Assembly (NCBI GenBank): GCA_016283755.1
Contig: JAEENO010000032.1
Coordinates: forward strand, 1 to 64,000
Source: Lachnospiraceae bacterium
Lineage (GTDB): Bacteria > Bacillota > Clostridia > Lachnospirales > Lachnospiraceae
Length of the DNA: 64,000 nucleotides
Direction: 5' to 3'
In this document: positions 9,146-18,506 of the stretch, piece by piece
Layout: every line of letters begins with the position of its first letter
Numbering within the stretch: the stretch's first letter is position 1
Notes under the pieces: generated by a model
Told to the model about the DNA's origin: nothing
Database searches by the model: none
The model's input: only the letters and a program-made list of their open reading frames with translations
Position numbers and translations under genes: made by a program

Positions 9146-12100
9146 TTAGCGTATATACTCTGTCAAAACCCTATATAATTCCTTGGAATTAATCGGTTTC
9201 GGAAGATGGTCGTTCATACCTGCCTCAAGACATATCTCCCTGTCTTCGACAAAAGCATTTGCCGTTGTTGCTATGATTGGAAGATTGTAGTCTTTTCTTT
9301 CCGTATGTGACCTTATTTGCTTGGTTGCTTCAATGCCGTCCATTACAGGCATTCTTATATCCATAAGAATGGCATCATAGTAACCTTCTTTCGAGTCAAG
9401 ATATGCATTGACCGCTTTAAGTCCATCTTCAGCAACATCAACACTAATCGACTTCTGTGTAAGAATCTTCACAAGGATTTTAGCATTAAGTGGCTGATCT
9501 TCAACAACCAGAACTCTCCTGTTCTCAAGGCTGTCTCTTCTGACCTTCTCTTCGGAATCAGCGTTACCGGTGATTTCTTCGCACTCAGTGAGGTCAAGAA
9601 CTATTTTAACATCGGTACCCCGACCTTTTTCGGATTTAACCTCAATCTTTCCTTTGAAAAGTTCAACAAGCTGTTTCACGATAGCAAGGCCTAAGCCGGA
9701 ACCCTGTCTTGTATCAATCGTACCGGTATTGGCCTGAGAAAATGCATCAAATGCATGCTCCAAAAATTCCGCAGACATGCCGATTCCGGTATCAATCACA
9801 TGAAATTCCGCTTTAATCTTTCCATCGGATTCACTTAACGTATTAACATTAAATATAATCTCGCCGCCTTCAGGCGTATACTTACACGAATTTGACAAAA
9901 GGTTAAGGAATATCTGTCCGAATCTTAACTTGTCAAGTAAAAATGTCTTATCTTTTATCGGGTTAAAGTTAACCTTATAAGACACACCCTTATTCTTGCA
10001 CTGCTCACCGATTATAATATTAATGCTCTCAAGGAATTCCTTCATCGAGTAAGCTTCCGGATGAAGAATGAGCTTCTTTTCTTCCGCCTGAGAGATATCG
10101 AGAATATCATTAACGAGTGATAAAAGCATCTGTCCCGATGCCAGAATCTTCTGCTGATACTCTTTGATTGCAGGTTCAGTCGTCTCGTCGTAAGCTATCT
10201 GTGCCATTCCCAGGATTCCGTTAAGAGGAGTTCTTAAATCATGGCTCATACGCGACAGGAAGTCGATCTTGGCATTCTCTCCCGCCTTGGCTTCCGCAAG
10301 CGCTTTCTTAAGAGTTTCGCGCTTTTTAACTTCCTCCTCATAGATAGCGGATACATCACGAACTCCCATAATGAATCTATTAGGGAATCGATTAATCCTG
10401 ATATATGACATCTGAATATGCTTTGTTACGCCATTGGCGTTGACAGCAGTGATGGTTTCCACATATTTTCCGCTTTTTTCCACATTCTTTATTACGTTAT
10501 CAAGGGCAACTTTCTTTCTTACATTTTCCTTACTTCTTGCAGGAATAAAGCAGATAAAGTAATCTATATTTTCCGTATAATCAAGTTCTTCTTTGGCCAA
10601 AAACGGTGTTCTTGCCCCGGGCTGATTATATATTGTCTTAACCTTTCCGGTCTTAATATCAAGAACGCCCATTGCATCGTAATCATTCATGACAACGGTC
10701 TGACCAAGCTGATATATAAGCATTTCTTCCGTGTTGTCATGGACAACGATATATCCTTCAAGCTCATTCGTCGCAGGATTTTTAAGCACATCCATTGTAA
10801 AATGAGCAAAAATAAGCTTATCATCACTTAAATAGAACGGAATATCTATCTCGAACTTCGTCTTGCCTTTTTCATAATCCGCCAGAATCCCGGGTAAAGT
10901 AAAGTTCTCCTTAAGGTAATCATGCGCTTCCTCAGGAATATAGCATGAAACAGTCTCCGCATAATTCTCAAGAGATTTACCTTCAACGTCCTTTCTCAGT
11001 CTTGCATATCTGGTCTTGACATCCGTAATTCTATTCTTACCAAGGTCTATCCTTAAAGAACATAAGGATTTCTTTCTGTAGTTTTCAAGATAATTAAGCT
11101 GACTCTCGTATAATTTACGGTTTTTCTCTTCTTCCGTTATATCTTTTCTTGAAAAATAGAGCTTTTGCGGAGCGCCACTACTGTCAAAGCTCGTTGTTAT
11201 CTTAATCTTATATGTCTTATATATTTCATTCTCATTATGGCGGCGTCTTAAAATACACTCCTGCTCTTTTATGCCGTGGCGTGCCTTATCAATTATATCC
11301 AATACAGTCTTGCGATCGTCCGGATGGAACTTATTCAATCCAAATCCGAGAATATCATCATCAACTACCTTGATTGTTCTGTTGGTGCCGACATCATATA
11401 TATCAAATTCGCCGTTTTCAAGGTCGTAACTCATGAACTTAAACTCATTCTGAGCTATTGCCATATTGAATGCATCAACTATTTTCTTCTGATTATCGAT
11501 ATCCTTTATAATACCGATTGCATGCGTACGGTCACCGTTATCATCACGCGCTGCGGCAAGCATAATGTTAACCCACTTCTTCTGCCCGTTAATAACAACC
11601 TGACATGCAGCCTCCGCAGAATCTTCTCCGTTAAGAACCCGCTTATAGAGACCTCTTAACTTATCTGCTTCCGCTTTCGATGCAAAAAACTCATCCCTTA
11701 TCTCTTCCGGATGCATTTCTGATGAATGATCGGCATTAAGACGTCTTACAAGCTCATCGCTCGCTACACATTTATGAGTCTGAAGATCATAATGCCAATA
11801 CGGCATTTTCATGGCATCTAATTCGGGTATCTTAATGCCTTCGGCTACATTAACGACATTTTTCTCTTCATTCTGATTAAAGTCAACGAAAAAAACAGCA
11901 CGATATTTTCTTCTATCCTGCTGTATGTTTTCAGTTTTAAGCTTATAGGTTTTTCCATCCTTGGAACTGTAGTACTCTTCTTTGCTAAATCCTTTTAGAC
12001 TGTTAAGTACCTGCGAATTGCAACTAGAACACGGAGAATTACCATTTCCGAAATAGTTAAAGCAATACCCCGGCCGATCTTCTTCATTAATACCCAGAAT

Positions 12101-12196
12101 CTCGCGCGCAGCGCCGTTAATATATTCTATCCTATACGTCGCGACGTCTATTATGCATACGCCTTCACTCACGTTGTCAATAATCGTCTGTAGCAT
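9146..12196 (-). CDS. Multi-PAS hybrid histidine kinase (HisKA-HATPase-REC)
   Basis: 1016 residues from the chosen start. The ATG at 12196 is preferred over a GTG 51 nt upstream because GGAGGG sits 5 nt before it. Residues about 1-110 form a PAS domain that carries C45 and a PCSSC motif (C56, C59), a cysteine pattern seen in some PAS sensors. Two to four further PAS-like regions follow up to about 630. HisKA has H652 in SHDLRTP; the HATPase has NLLSNSCKYTP, DTGIGM and GSGLGLAIV; the C-terminal receiver has acceptor D946 in ILMDIRMP. No transmembrane helix is present, so it senses a cytoplasmic signal. The nearest upstream gene is lplA, 77 nt away. Confidence 0.92.
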   Translation of the reverse strand: MLQTIIDNVSEGVCIIDVATYRIEYINGAAREILGINEEDRPGYCFNYFGNGNSPCSSCNSQVLNSLKGFSKEEYYSSKDGKTYKLKTENIQQDRRKYRAVFFVDFNQNEEKNVVNVAEGIKIPELDAMKMPYWHYDLQTHKCVASDELVRRLNADHSSEMHPEEIRDEFFASKAEADKLRGLYKRVLNGEDSAEAACQVVINGQKKWVNIMLAAARDDNGDRTHAIGIIKDIDNQKKIVDAFNMAIAQNEFKFMSYDLENGEFDIYDVGTNRTIKVVDDDILGFGLNKFHPDDRKTVLDIIDKARHGIKEQECILRRRHNENEIYKTYKIKITTSFDSSGAPQKLYFSRKDITEEEKNRKLYESQLNYLENYRKKSLCSLRIDLGKNRITDVKTRYARLRKDVEGKSLENYAETVSCYIPEEAHDYLKENFTLPGILADYEKGKTKFEIDIPFYLSDDKLIFAHFTMDVLKNPATNELEGYIVVHDNTEEMLIYQLGQTVVMNDYDAMGVLDIKTGKVKTIYNQPGARTPFLAKEELDYTENIDYFICFIPARSKENVRKKVALDNVIKNVEKSGKYVETITAVNANGVTKHIQMSYIRINRFPNRFIMGVRDVSAIYEEEVKKRETLKKALAEAKAGENAKIDFLSRMSHDLRTPLNGILGMAQIAYDETTEPAIKEYQQKILASGQMLLSLVNDILDISQAEEKKLILHPEAYSMKEFLESINIIIGEQCKNKGVSYKVNFNPIKDKTFLLDKLRFGQIFLNLLSNSCKYTPEGGEIIFNVNTLSESDGKIKAEFHVIDTGIGMSAEFLEHAFDAFSQANTGTIDTRQGSGLGLAIVKQLVELFKGKIEVKSEKGRGTDVKIVLDLTECEEITGNADSEEKVRRDSLENRRVLVVEDQPLNAKILVKILTQKSISVDVAEDGLKAVNAYLDSKEGYYDAILMDIRMPVMDGIEATKQIRSHTERKDYNLPIIATTANAFVEDREICLEAGMNDHLPKPINSKELYRVLTEYIR

Positions 12197-12273
12197 AATA
12201 CCCTCCGGACTTAAGAGGCATAAGCCTCGTATAAAGGATGTTATCACAATTCCCTAGTGGTTTTCCACCGCTT

Positions 12274-13248
12274 TTAGATTATTTCACAAAGATATAACAA
12301 TATTTCCGAGACCTCTCCCGCCTTATCTTTTGCTATTGCCAGAAGCTCTTCTTTTCTGTACATTGCACCCTTAAGTGCTTCTTCAGTCTTCTCTGAAATA
12401 GAAGTATCCATAGAATCGGTATTAACTTTTACCGCATTGATTCTTCCTTCGTTTACATCAAGATGGAGCTGAACTTCTCCAAAAGAGAACCTGTTCTCTA
12501 TAGTCTGCGTGAAAGGAATCTTCTGTCCGAATCTCCATTCTTCGCTTGCGTACTTATTTCTTAACTCGTCAATTTTCGCCTTGTCACCTTCCGACAAGGT
12601 AATCATGTCGTAATCATATCCGTATACTTTCGTAAAAGCGCCCATAAGAGCATTTTTGAGTGATTGTACGGTTATTGCACTTGATGCCTCCGAAAGATTC
12701 ATCACGCGCGATTTAACGGACGATACACCCTTAGACTTAAGCTTTGCTTCCGATACGTTAAGATATGATGAAAGATTCTCCTTATTCGCATTAACCATAA
12801 TGCATCCATGGTGATATGCATATTCACCCGACTCATAATATGCATTTCCGGAGAACTTCTTCTCATCAACCGTTATATCGTTTCTTCCGGTAAGCATTGC
12901 TTTAACGCCAAAAGAATTAACCGCTTCGACTATAACGCTTAACTGCTTCTTTAAGTCATAATTATCTTTTCTTACGCAGAAGGTAAAATTCAAATTGCCG
13001 TCATCGTGGTATACTGCGCCTCCACCTGAAAGACGGCGGGCAAGATGCCCGCCGTCTTCTTCAAGCTTTGTTACATTACACTCACGATAAGCATTTTGGT
13101 TTTTCCCTATAACTACCGTGTTCCTGTTCTGCCATAAATACAGAATACATTCATTGGCCCCCACCGAGAATGTAAGGAACTCCTCCGTTGCCAGATTATA
13201 ATACGGATCGAAACTGTCCGATACGAACGTCTTCAAACTGCTTATCAT
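12274..13248 (-). CDS. lplA: Lipoate-protein ligase A
   Basis: 324 residues. It activates free lipoate with ATP and attaches it to the lipoyl lysine of target proteins. The sequence shows the BPL/LplA catalytic domain with RRLSGGGAVYHD, the lysine in DEKKFSGNAYY, HHGCIMVN and the C-terminal accessory domain. It is the last gene of the glycine cleavage operon, 15 nt after gcvPB, so its evident job is to lipoylate GcvH. AGGAGAAG precedes the ATG. No lipoate synthase is visible, consistent with scavenging of exogenous lipoate. Confidence 0.93.
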   Translation of the reverse strand: MISSLKTFVSDSFDPYYNLATEEFLTFSVGANECILYLWQNRNTVVIGKNQNAYRECNVTKLEEDGGHLARRLSGGGAVYHDDGNLNFTFCVRKDNYDLKKQLSVIVEAVNSFGVKAMLTGRNDITVDEKKFSGNAYYESGEYAYHHGCIMVNANKENLSSYLNVSEAKLKSKGVSSVKSRVMNLSEASSAITVQSLKNALMGAFTKVYGYDYDMITLSEGDKAKIDELRNKYASEEWRFGQKIPFTQTIENRFSFGEVQLHLDVNEGRINAVKVNTDSMDTSISEKTEEALKGAMYRKEELLAIAKDKAGEVSEILLYLCEII

Positions 13249-13263
13249 ATTTATTTACTTCTC

Positions 13264-14691
13264 CTAAAATTCGTATGCGACTATAGGATTTCTTGCTGCA
13301 TTAACCTCATCAGGTCTTGAAATAACCGTTGTATGAGGCGAATTTCTGATGTAATCAGGATCGGCCTCAGCCTTATCATGAATCTCCTTTAATACGTTGA
13401 TTACATGATCCATTTCTTCCTTGGTCTCAGTCTCAGTAGGCTCTACCATAAGTGCCTCATGAACGATTAACGGGAAATACATTGTAGGCGGATGAATACC
13501 GTAATCAAGCATTGCCTTGGCAATATCCATAGCTGCGATATTAATATTTTTATGCTCTTCTTCAAGAGTCATAACGAACTCGTGCATACATGTAACAGGG
13601 TATGCCATATGATAAGTCTTGGAAAGCTTAACTCTCATGTAGTTAGCATTAAGAACGGCGTTACTTGAAGCCTCCTTAATTCCTTCCTTACCAAGTGTTG
13701 TGATGTAGGTAAGTGCCTTAACCATTACAAGGAAGTTACCTGCCATTGTACGTACATCACCGATTGAGTTCTTAGCATAATTCTTCTCATAGCCGTTACC
13801 GTTCTTAACTGCTGTAAAGCCAGGTAAGAACTCTGCAAGGAATGCCTTGCATCCGACAGGTCCGGATCCCGGGCCGCCGCCGCCGTGCGGTGTTGAGAAT
13901 GTCTTATGAAGGTTGATATGAAGAACATCAAATCCCATATCACCCGGACGACACTGTCCCATAACTGCGTTAAGGTTAGCTCCGTCGTAGTAACAAAGAC
14001 CGCCTGCTTCATGAACGATCTTGGTGATCTCCAATATATTCTTATCGAATACACCTACTGTGTTAGGGTTGGTAAGCATAAGACCTGCTGTATCCTCGCC
14101 TACAGCTGCTCTTAAACCGTCAAGGTCTACGCATCCCTTATCATCAGAAGGAATATTGATAACTTCGAATCCTGCCATTACTGCTGATGCAGGGTTGGTA
14201 CCATGCGCACTGTCAGGAACGATGATCTTATTTCTCTTCTTGTCGTTACGGCTCTCATGATATGCCTTGATAAGAAGAAGACCTGTAAACTCACCGTGAG
14301 CACCTGCAGCCGGCTGTAATGTTACAGCATCCATGCCTGCAATTTCTGCAAGATCCTTCTGTAATGTCTCCATAACCTCAAGGCATCCCTGAACGGACTC
14401 TACCGGTGCAAGCGGATGAACGTTAGTAAATCCCGGGAGCACTGCCATCTCTTCATTAACCTTCGGGTTATATTTCATTGTACAAGAACCGAGCGGATAG
14501 AATCCGTCGTTCACACCGTGTGTACGCTTAGCAAGCTTTGTATAGTGACGGCTTAATTCCTGCTCAGATACGTGAGCAAGATGTAACTCCTGCTTTCTTA
14601 AGTTAGCATTAAGCTTAACCTCAGGAACATCGCACTTAGGGAATATATCAAGCTGTCTTCCTTCTTCACCGATTTCAAATATAAGTTCCAT
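13264..14691 (-). CDS. gcvPB: Glycine dehydrogenase (decarboxylating) subunit 2
   Basis: 475 residues. This is the PLP-binding half of the P protein, which decarboxylates glycine and passes the aminomethyl group to the lipoyl arm of GcvH. The PLP lysine lies in NLHKTFSTPHGGGGPGSGP. The ATG at 14691 is chosen over a GTG three codons upstream because the GTG touches the AGGAGGT site itself. The start overlaps the gcvPA stop in TAATG, so the two subunits are translationally coupled, as expected for a 1:1 complex. The split P protein is typical of Firmicutes. Confidence 0.96.
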   Translation of the reverse strand: MELIFEIGEEGRQLDIFPKCDVPEVKLNANLRKQELHLAHVSEQELSRHYTKLAKRTHGVNDGFYPLGSCTMKYNPKVNEEMAVLPGFTNVHPLAPVESVQGCLEVMETLQKDLAEIAGMDAVTLQPAAGAHGEFTGLLLIKAYHESRNDKKRNKIIVPDSAHGTNPASAVMAGFEVINIPSDDKGCVDLDGLRAAVGEDTAGLMLTNPNTVGVFDKNILEITKIVHEAGGLCYYDGANLNAVMGQCRPGDMGFDVLHINLHKTFSTPHGGGGPGSGPVGCKAFLAEFLPGFTAVKNGNGYEKNYAKNSIGDVRTMAGNFLVMVKALTYITTLGKEGIKEASSNAVLNANYMRVKLSKTYHMAYPVTCMHEFVMTLEEEHKNINIAAMDIAKAMLDYGIHPPTMYFPLIVHEALMVEPTETETKEEMDHVINVLKEIHDKAEADPDYIRNSPHTTVISRPDEVNAARNPIVAYEF

Positions 14692-16004
14692 TATGCGCAC
14701 ACCTCCTTTACGATTGCTACCACTTCATCCATAGATGCCTTGGTATTCTTCTCGGTAGCACACCAGAGGATCTCGTTATCGGATAACTTATATCCGCCGA
14801 GTATATTCTTATCTTCAAGCGCTTTTAAAATCTTATCTGCAGGTACGGAAGATGTGGTTACGAACTCATGGAAGAATTCGCCGCCATATACTCGCTTTAA
14901 GCCTGCCTTCTCAAGTTCGCTTAAAAGGTAGTGTGACTTATTAACGCACTGCTTAGCAGCTTCCTCTAATCCAGCCTTGCCTACTGCTGCAAGATATACA
15001 GAAACTGTCATAGCGCAGAGTGCTTCGTTGGAACAGATGTTGGAAGAAGCCTTCTCACGACGAATGTGCTGCTCACGTGCCTGTAATGTAAGTACATAAG
15101 CGCGATTGCCGTCATGATCAACTGTCTGTCCTACGATTCTTCCCGGAATCTTACGCATCATATCGGATACGCAAGCCATGAAGCCTACATAAGGTCCGCC
15201 GAATGCGATCGGAAGTCCTAAAGGCTGTCCTTCACCAACTGCAATATCAGCACCTGCTTCACGAGGTGTTTCCATAATTGCAAGTGACATAGGATTACAA
15301 CCCATAATAAACTTTGCACCGATGTTATGAGCAACATCAGCTGCCTTATGAGCATCTTCTATCTGGCCGTAATAGTTAGGCTGCTGAATGTAGAGACATG
15401 CAGCGCCTTCTGTCATCATTTCTTTTGCCTTATCAAGGTCTGTTACACCGTCTTTAACAGGTACCATCTTAACTTCGGTATTGCTTCCGAAGCAGTATGT
15501 CTTAATAACAGATACTACCTTAGGATCGGTAGCCTCAGAGATATACATAACCGAGTGCTTTCTGTCCTTACACATAGCGCAAGCTTCTGCTGCTGCTGTG
15601 CCGCCGTCATATACGCAGGCATTGGATACATCCATACCTGTGAGCTGGCAGATTGCTGTCTGATATTCGAAAATTGACTGTAAGATACCCTGGCTGATCT
15701 CAGCCTGGTAAGGTGTATATGCAGTTACAAACTCTTCCTTAGAAGTAATCTGCTTAACGATCGAAGGAATATAGTGATCGTAAGCACCTGCTCCTCTGTA
15801 AATTGCCTTGTACTGCTTATTCTTTAAAGCCATATTGCTTATGATCGTTGCGGTCTCAAGCTCAGACTTGCCTTCTTCAAGTTTAAGATCCTTTAAACGA
15901 ACGGATTCAGGAATTACTGAGAATAAATCATCGAAATCCTTATATCCGATCTCGTTAAGCATCTTTAACTGCTCTTCTTTGGTATTAGGTACATATCTAC
16001 CCAT
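14691..16004 (-). CDS. gcvPA: Glycine dehydrogenase (decarboxylating) subunit 1
   Basis: 437 residues, the N-terminal half of the P protein. It matches the subunit-1 family along its length, with MGRYVPNTKEEQ at the start, ASLLDGGTAAAEA-like region (here VYDGGTAAAEAC) and QAREQHIRREKASSNICS near residue 325. It pairs with gcvPB to form the active decarboxylase. GAGGAA lies just before the ATG. It follows gcvH by 40 nt. Confidence 0.96.
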   Translation of the reverse strand: MGRYVPNTKEEQLKMLNEIGYKDFDDLFSVIPESVRLKDLKLEEGKSELETATIISNMALKNKQYKAIYRGAGAYDHYIPSIVKQITSKEEFVTAYTPYQAEISQGILQSIFEYQTAICQLTGMDVSNACVYDGGTAAAEACAMCKDRKHSVMYISEATDPKVVSVIKTYCFGSNTEVKMVPVKDGVTDLDKAKEMMTEGAACLYIQQPNYYGQIEDAHKAADVAHNIGAKFIMGCNPMSLAIMETPREAGADIAVGEGQPLGLPIAFGGPYVGFMACVSDMMRKIPGRIVGQTVDHDGNRAYVLTLQAREQHIRREKASSNICSNEALCAMTVSVYLAAVGKAGLEEAAKQCVNKSHYLLSELEKAGLKRVYGGEFFHEFVTTSSVPADKILKALEDKNILGGYKLSDNEILWCATEKNTKASMDEVVAIVKEVCA

Positions 16005-16044
16005 TGATAGTTCCTCGCTTCTTTAAAAATGCTTGTAACTTATA

Positions 16045-16422
16045 TTAGTTTTCTGTCTTGCAGAATGCTTCGTACTCATCTGCTGTCATTAAATCTTCTG
16101 TATCGCCTACGTTCTTAACCTTGATAAACCAAGCGTCATATGGAGCTTCGTTGATCTTAGCCGGCTCGTCAAGTAACTCTTCGTTGATCTCAGCTACTTC
16201 GCCTGATACAGGGCAGTTAACATCAGATACAGCCTTAACTGACTCTACATCTGCAAATACTTCGCCTGCTGTTACAGCATCGCCTTCTTCAGGAAGGTTA
16301 ACGAATACGAGGTCGCCTAAAGCGTCCTGTGCGAAATCTGTTAAACCGATAACTGCGATATCGCCTTCCATCTTAACCCACTCATGTGTCTTTGTGTACT
16401 TTAATTCTGCTGGTGTATTCAT
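16045..16422 (-). CDS. gcvH: Glycine cleavage system H protein
   Basis: 125 residues. It carries the aminomethyl group between P, T and L proteins on a lipoyl arm. The lipoylated lysine is K63 in VESVKAVSD, and the EWV...[12 protein letters not shown] signature lies near the N terminus. GGAGATTG precedes the ATG. The lipoate ligase needed to modify it is in the same operon. The L protein (dihydrolipoyl dehydrogenase) is not in the window. Confidence 0.97.
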   Translation of the reverse strand: MNTPAELKYTKTHEWVKMEGDIAVIGLTDFAQDALGDLVFVNLPEEGDAVTAGEVFADVESVKAVSDVNCPVSGEVAEINEELLDEPAKINEAPYDAWFIKVKNVGDTEDLMTADEYEAFCKTEN

Positions 16423-16486
16423 AATACAATCTCCTTTACTTATATGAAAAAATATAGTTATTTCTAAATCAATGAGCTTTTATAAA

Positions 16487-17578
16487 TTAAGCTTTCTTAG
16501 GTCTCTTGTAGAAAGGAAGTTCGCAAACTTCTGCTTCTACTCTTCTTCCACGTACGTCTGCTTCAATCTTGGTTCCGATTGCCTTGTAATCAAGGTCAAC
16601 GAGTGCCATTGCGTAAGCACCCTCAAGGAACGGAAGCTGTGTACCGGATGTGGAAATACCAACCTTCTTATCGCCAACATAAAGGTCCATATGCTCACGG
16701 ATGATTCCGCGACCTGTAACCTTAAGTCCTACTCTCTTTCTTGTAAGGGGCATCTTCTCGATTGCTTCCTTACCAACGAACTCTGCCTTATCCATCTTAA
16801 CGAAGATATCAAGGTCAGCTTCGAGTGGGCTGATATCATCTGTCATCTCATGACCGTAAAGCGGCATACCTGCCTCAAGTCTTAATGTATCTCTTGCGCC
16901 GAGTCCGCATGGAATAAGTCCGTACTCTTTACCTGCTTCAAGTAATGCATCCCAGATTGCCGGTGTATCTTCTACATGGCAATATACTTCGTAACCGAAT
17001 TCTCCTGTATATCCTGTTCTTGAAAGGATTACTTCCTTGCCTGCGAAAGGAACATTGATTGTTGCAGTGTAATACTTCTTAGGAAGGTTCTCCTCGCCTG
17101 TAAGCTTAAGAACAACTGCCTTGGAGTTAGGACCCTGAATAGCGATCTGTCCTACTGTATCGGAGATATCTGTTAACTTAACATCACCGATTACATGCTC
17201 CTGCATCCACTTGAAATCCTTGTCCTTGTTAGCTGCGTTAGGAACGAACATGAACTTCTCTTCGTTAATACGATAAGCGATCATATCGTCAACGATTCCG
17301 CCATGCTCATTACACATAGGGCTGTAACGTGCCTGTCCGTCTTCCATTCCGTCATAGCTGTTTGCAAGTAAGTGGTTAAGATACTTAACTGCATCCTTAC
17401 CTTCGCACATAACTTCGCCCATGTGTGATACGTCGAACATACCAACCTTGGTACGAACAGCCATGTGCTCTGCGATAACACCTGTCTCATACTGAACAGG
17501 AAGAAGGAATCCGCCGAAAGGAACGATCTTTCCGCCTGCTGCTACGTGCTTGTCATAGAGTACTGTCTTTTTTTCCAT
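16487..17578 (-). CDS. gcvT: Aminomethyltransferase (glycine cleavage T protein)
   Basis: 363 residues. It transfers the methylene group from the H-protein lipoyl arm to tetrahydrofolate and releases ammonia. Family signatures include YDKHVAAGGKIVPFGG, MFDVSHMGE, the folate-binding GYTGEFGYE and LGARDTLRLEAGMPLYG. The ATG at 17578 is chosen because AGAGGAAA lies 7 nt upstream; an in-frame GTG further up (17650) lies inside the riboswitch terminator and cannot be the start. It is the first gene of the operon and is controlled by the glycine riboswitch. Confidence 0.97.
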   Translation of the reverse strand: MEKKTVLYDKHVAAGGKIVPFGGFLLPVQYETGVIAEHMAVRTKVGMFDVSHMGEVMCEGKDAVKYLNHLLANSYDGMEDGQARYSPMCNEHGGIVDDMIAYRINEEKFMFVPNAANKDKDFKWMQEHVIGDVKLTDISDTVGQIAIQGPNSKAVVLKLTGEENLPKKYYTATINVPFAGKEVILSRTGYTGEFGYEVYCHVEDTPAIWDALLEAGKEYGLIPCGLGARDTLRLEAGMPLYGHEMTDDISPLEADLDIFVKMDKAEFVGKEAIEKMPLTRKRVGLKVTGRGIIREHMDLYVGDKKVGISTSGTQLPFLEGAYAMALVDLDYKAIGTKIEADVRGRRVEAEVCELPFYKRPKKA

Positions 17579-17623
17579 GATATTTCCTCTTTTCTTATAA
17601 TTTAACCGGATAGCAAATACCCT

Positions 17624-17657
17624 AAAAATATAAAAAGCGCATGTACACACATGCGCT
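17624..17657 (-). terminator. Riboswitch-controlled terminator before gcvT
   Basis: AGCGCATGT and ACATGCGCT form a 9-bp stem with a 4-nt loop (17636-17657), followed on the minus strand by TTTTTATATTTTT. Its 5' strand shares two bases with the CAGAG strand closing the second glycine aptamer (17656-17660). Terminator formation and aptamer closure therefore compete, which fits a glycine-ON switch. Confidence 0.85.
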
Positions 17658-17803
17658 CTGTCTATTTACCTGAAAGATTTACTTCATCGGTGCATATATG
17701 ATGCTTTCCAGAGTATCGTCGGAATTAAGTCCTTTTACCTGAGAGTTTATGCTAATAATTCCCCTTCGGTGGCCATATGGCTCTCTCCTTAATTCGTCAT
17801 CCG
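17656..17803 (-). promoter_or_regulatory. Tandem glycine riboswitch (gcvT motif)
   Basis: Two glycine aptamers lie head to tail in the gcvT leader. The first is about 17718-17800: stem GAATTAAG/CTTAATTC, then GGAGAGAG, CACCGAAGGGG and AACTCTCAGGTAAAAGGAC. The second is 17656-17714: stem CTCTG/CAGAG, CACCGATGAAGTAAA and CTTTCAGGTAAATAGAC. The paired (C)TCTCAGG/CTTTCAGG boxes and ACCGA boxes are the hallmarks of this class. It is followed by an intrinsic terminator, so glycine binding should turn on the cleavage operon. Confidence 0.95.
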
Positions 17804-17823
17804 ATATATTCACTTACCTAAAA

Positions 17824-17853
17824 AATATACCATTGTTTTTCGCGGACTGTCAA
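17824..17853 (-). promoter_or_regulatory. Promoter of the gcv operon
   Basis: On the minus strand a perfect TTGACA (17848-17853) and TATATT (17824-17829) are separated by 18 bp and lie just upstream of the first riboswitch aptamer. Confidence 0.8.
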
Positions 17854-17876
17854 CAGTTTTTGGAAGAATCAAAACC

Positions 17877-17905
17877 TTGTTTTTTAAAAAAAAATATAGT
17901 ATTAT
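17877..17905 (+). promoter_or_regulatory. Promoter of 5-formyl-THF cyclo-ligase
   Basis: TTGTTT (17877-17882) and TATTAT (17900-17905) are separated by 17 bp containing a long A tract, 35 bp before the ATG. It is divergent from the gcv promoter. Confidence 0.6.
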
Positions 17906-17939
17906 TCTCTCGTTAATAATAATACTTATGGGGTAGATT

Positions 17940-18500
17940 ATGACACATCAGGAACTTAGAAAATCAATAAGAAAAGAGAAAATAAAAGCGCGTGATTCCT
18001 ACACTGCCGAAGAACGTGCGGCACTTTCCGAAAAGATATGCAAGAATATACTTGAATCATCCGAGTATAAAAGCGCCAAAACCATTATGATATATAAGGC
18101 GGTTCGCGGCGAAGCAAGCCTTTCTTACCTTGAGGCTAATGCTTTTGACAAGACGCTCGTATATCCTCTATGTATAAGTACCGAGGAAATGATAGCTTTA
18201 AAGCCTCACGGAGAAGACTCCTGGCAGCCGGGATATAAGAACATCCCCGAACCTGTTCGTGAACTTTCAGACTTAATCGACCCTAAGGATATAGACCTTG
18301 TAATATGTCCTTGCTCGGTTTTTGATGAAAACCATAACCGCATGGGAATGGGCGCAGGCTTCTATGACCGCTTCCTTCCGAAATGTGTTAACGCAACTAT
18401 TGTTGCAGCTGCATTTGAAGCACAGAAGTACGACGATATCCCCGTAGATCCATGGGATAAGCCGATGGATTCGGTATTTACAGAACTTAAGAAGTATTAA
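17940..18500 (+). CDS. 5-formyltetrahydrofolate cyclo-ligase
   Basis: 186 residues. It converts 5-formyl-THF to 5,10-methenyl-THF with ATP. The N-terminal basic helix (LRKSIRKEKIKARD), the VYPLCIS strand and the C-terminal MGMGAGFYDRFL phosphate-binding loop match the family. It is divergent from the gcv operon; the pairing makes sense because glycine cleavage can generate 5-formyl-THF as an SHMT side product and consumes folates. A weak GGGG site precedes the ATG. It ends 6 nt from the converging kinase gene with no obvious terminator. Confidence 0.93.
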   Translation: MTHQELRKSIRKEKIKARDSYTAEERAALSEKICKNILESSEYKSAKTIMIYKAVRGEASLSYLEANAFDKTLVYPLCISTEEMIALKPHGEDSWQPGYKNIPEPVRELSDLIDPKDIDLVICPCSVFDENHNRMGMGAGFYDRFLPKCVNATIVAAAFEAQKYDDIPVDPWDKPMDSVFTELKKY

Positions 18501-18506
18501 AGCACT

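Noticed and set aside
12197..12247. 17-codon N-terminal extension of the multi-PAS kinase
   Set aside because: It would start at GTG without a ribosome binding site, while GGAGGG is directly before the ATG at 12196.
17579..17650. N-terminal extension of gcvT from a GTG start at 17650
   Set aside because: It lies in the riboswitch terminator and leader; the ATG at 17578 has a good AGAGGAAA site and matches the GcvT family start.
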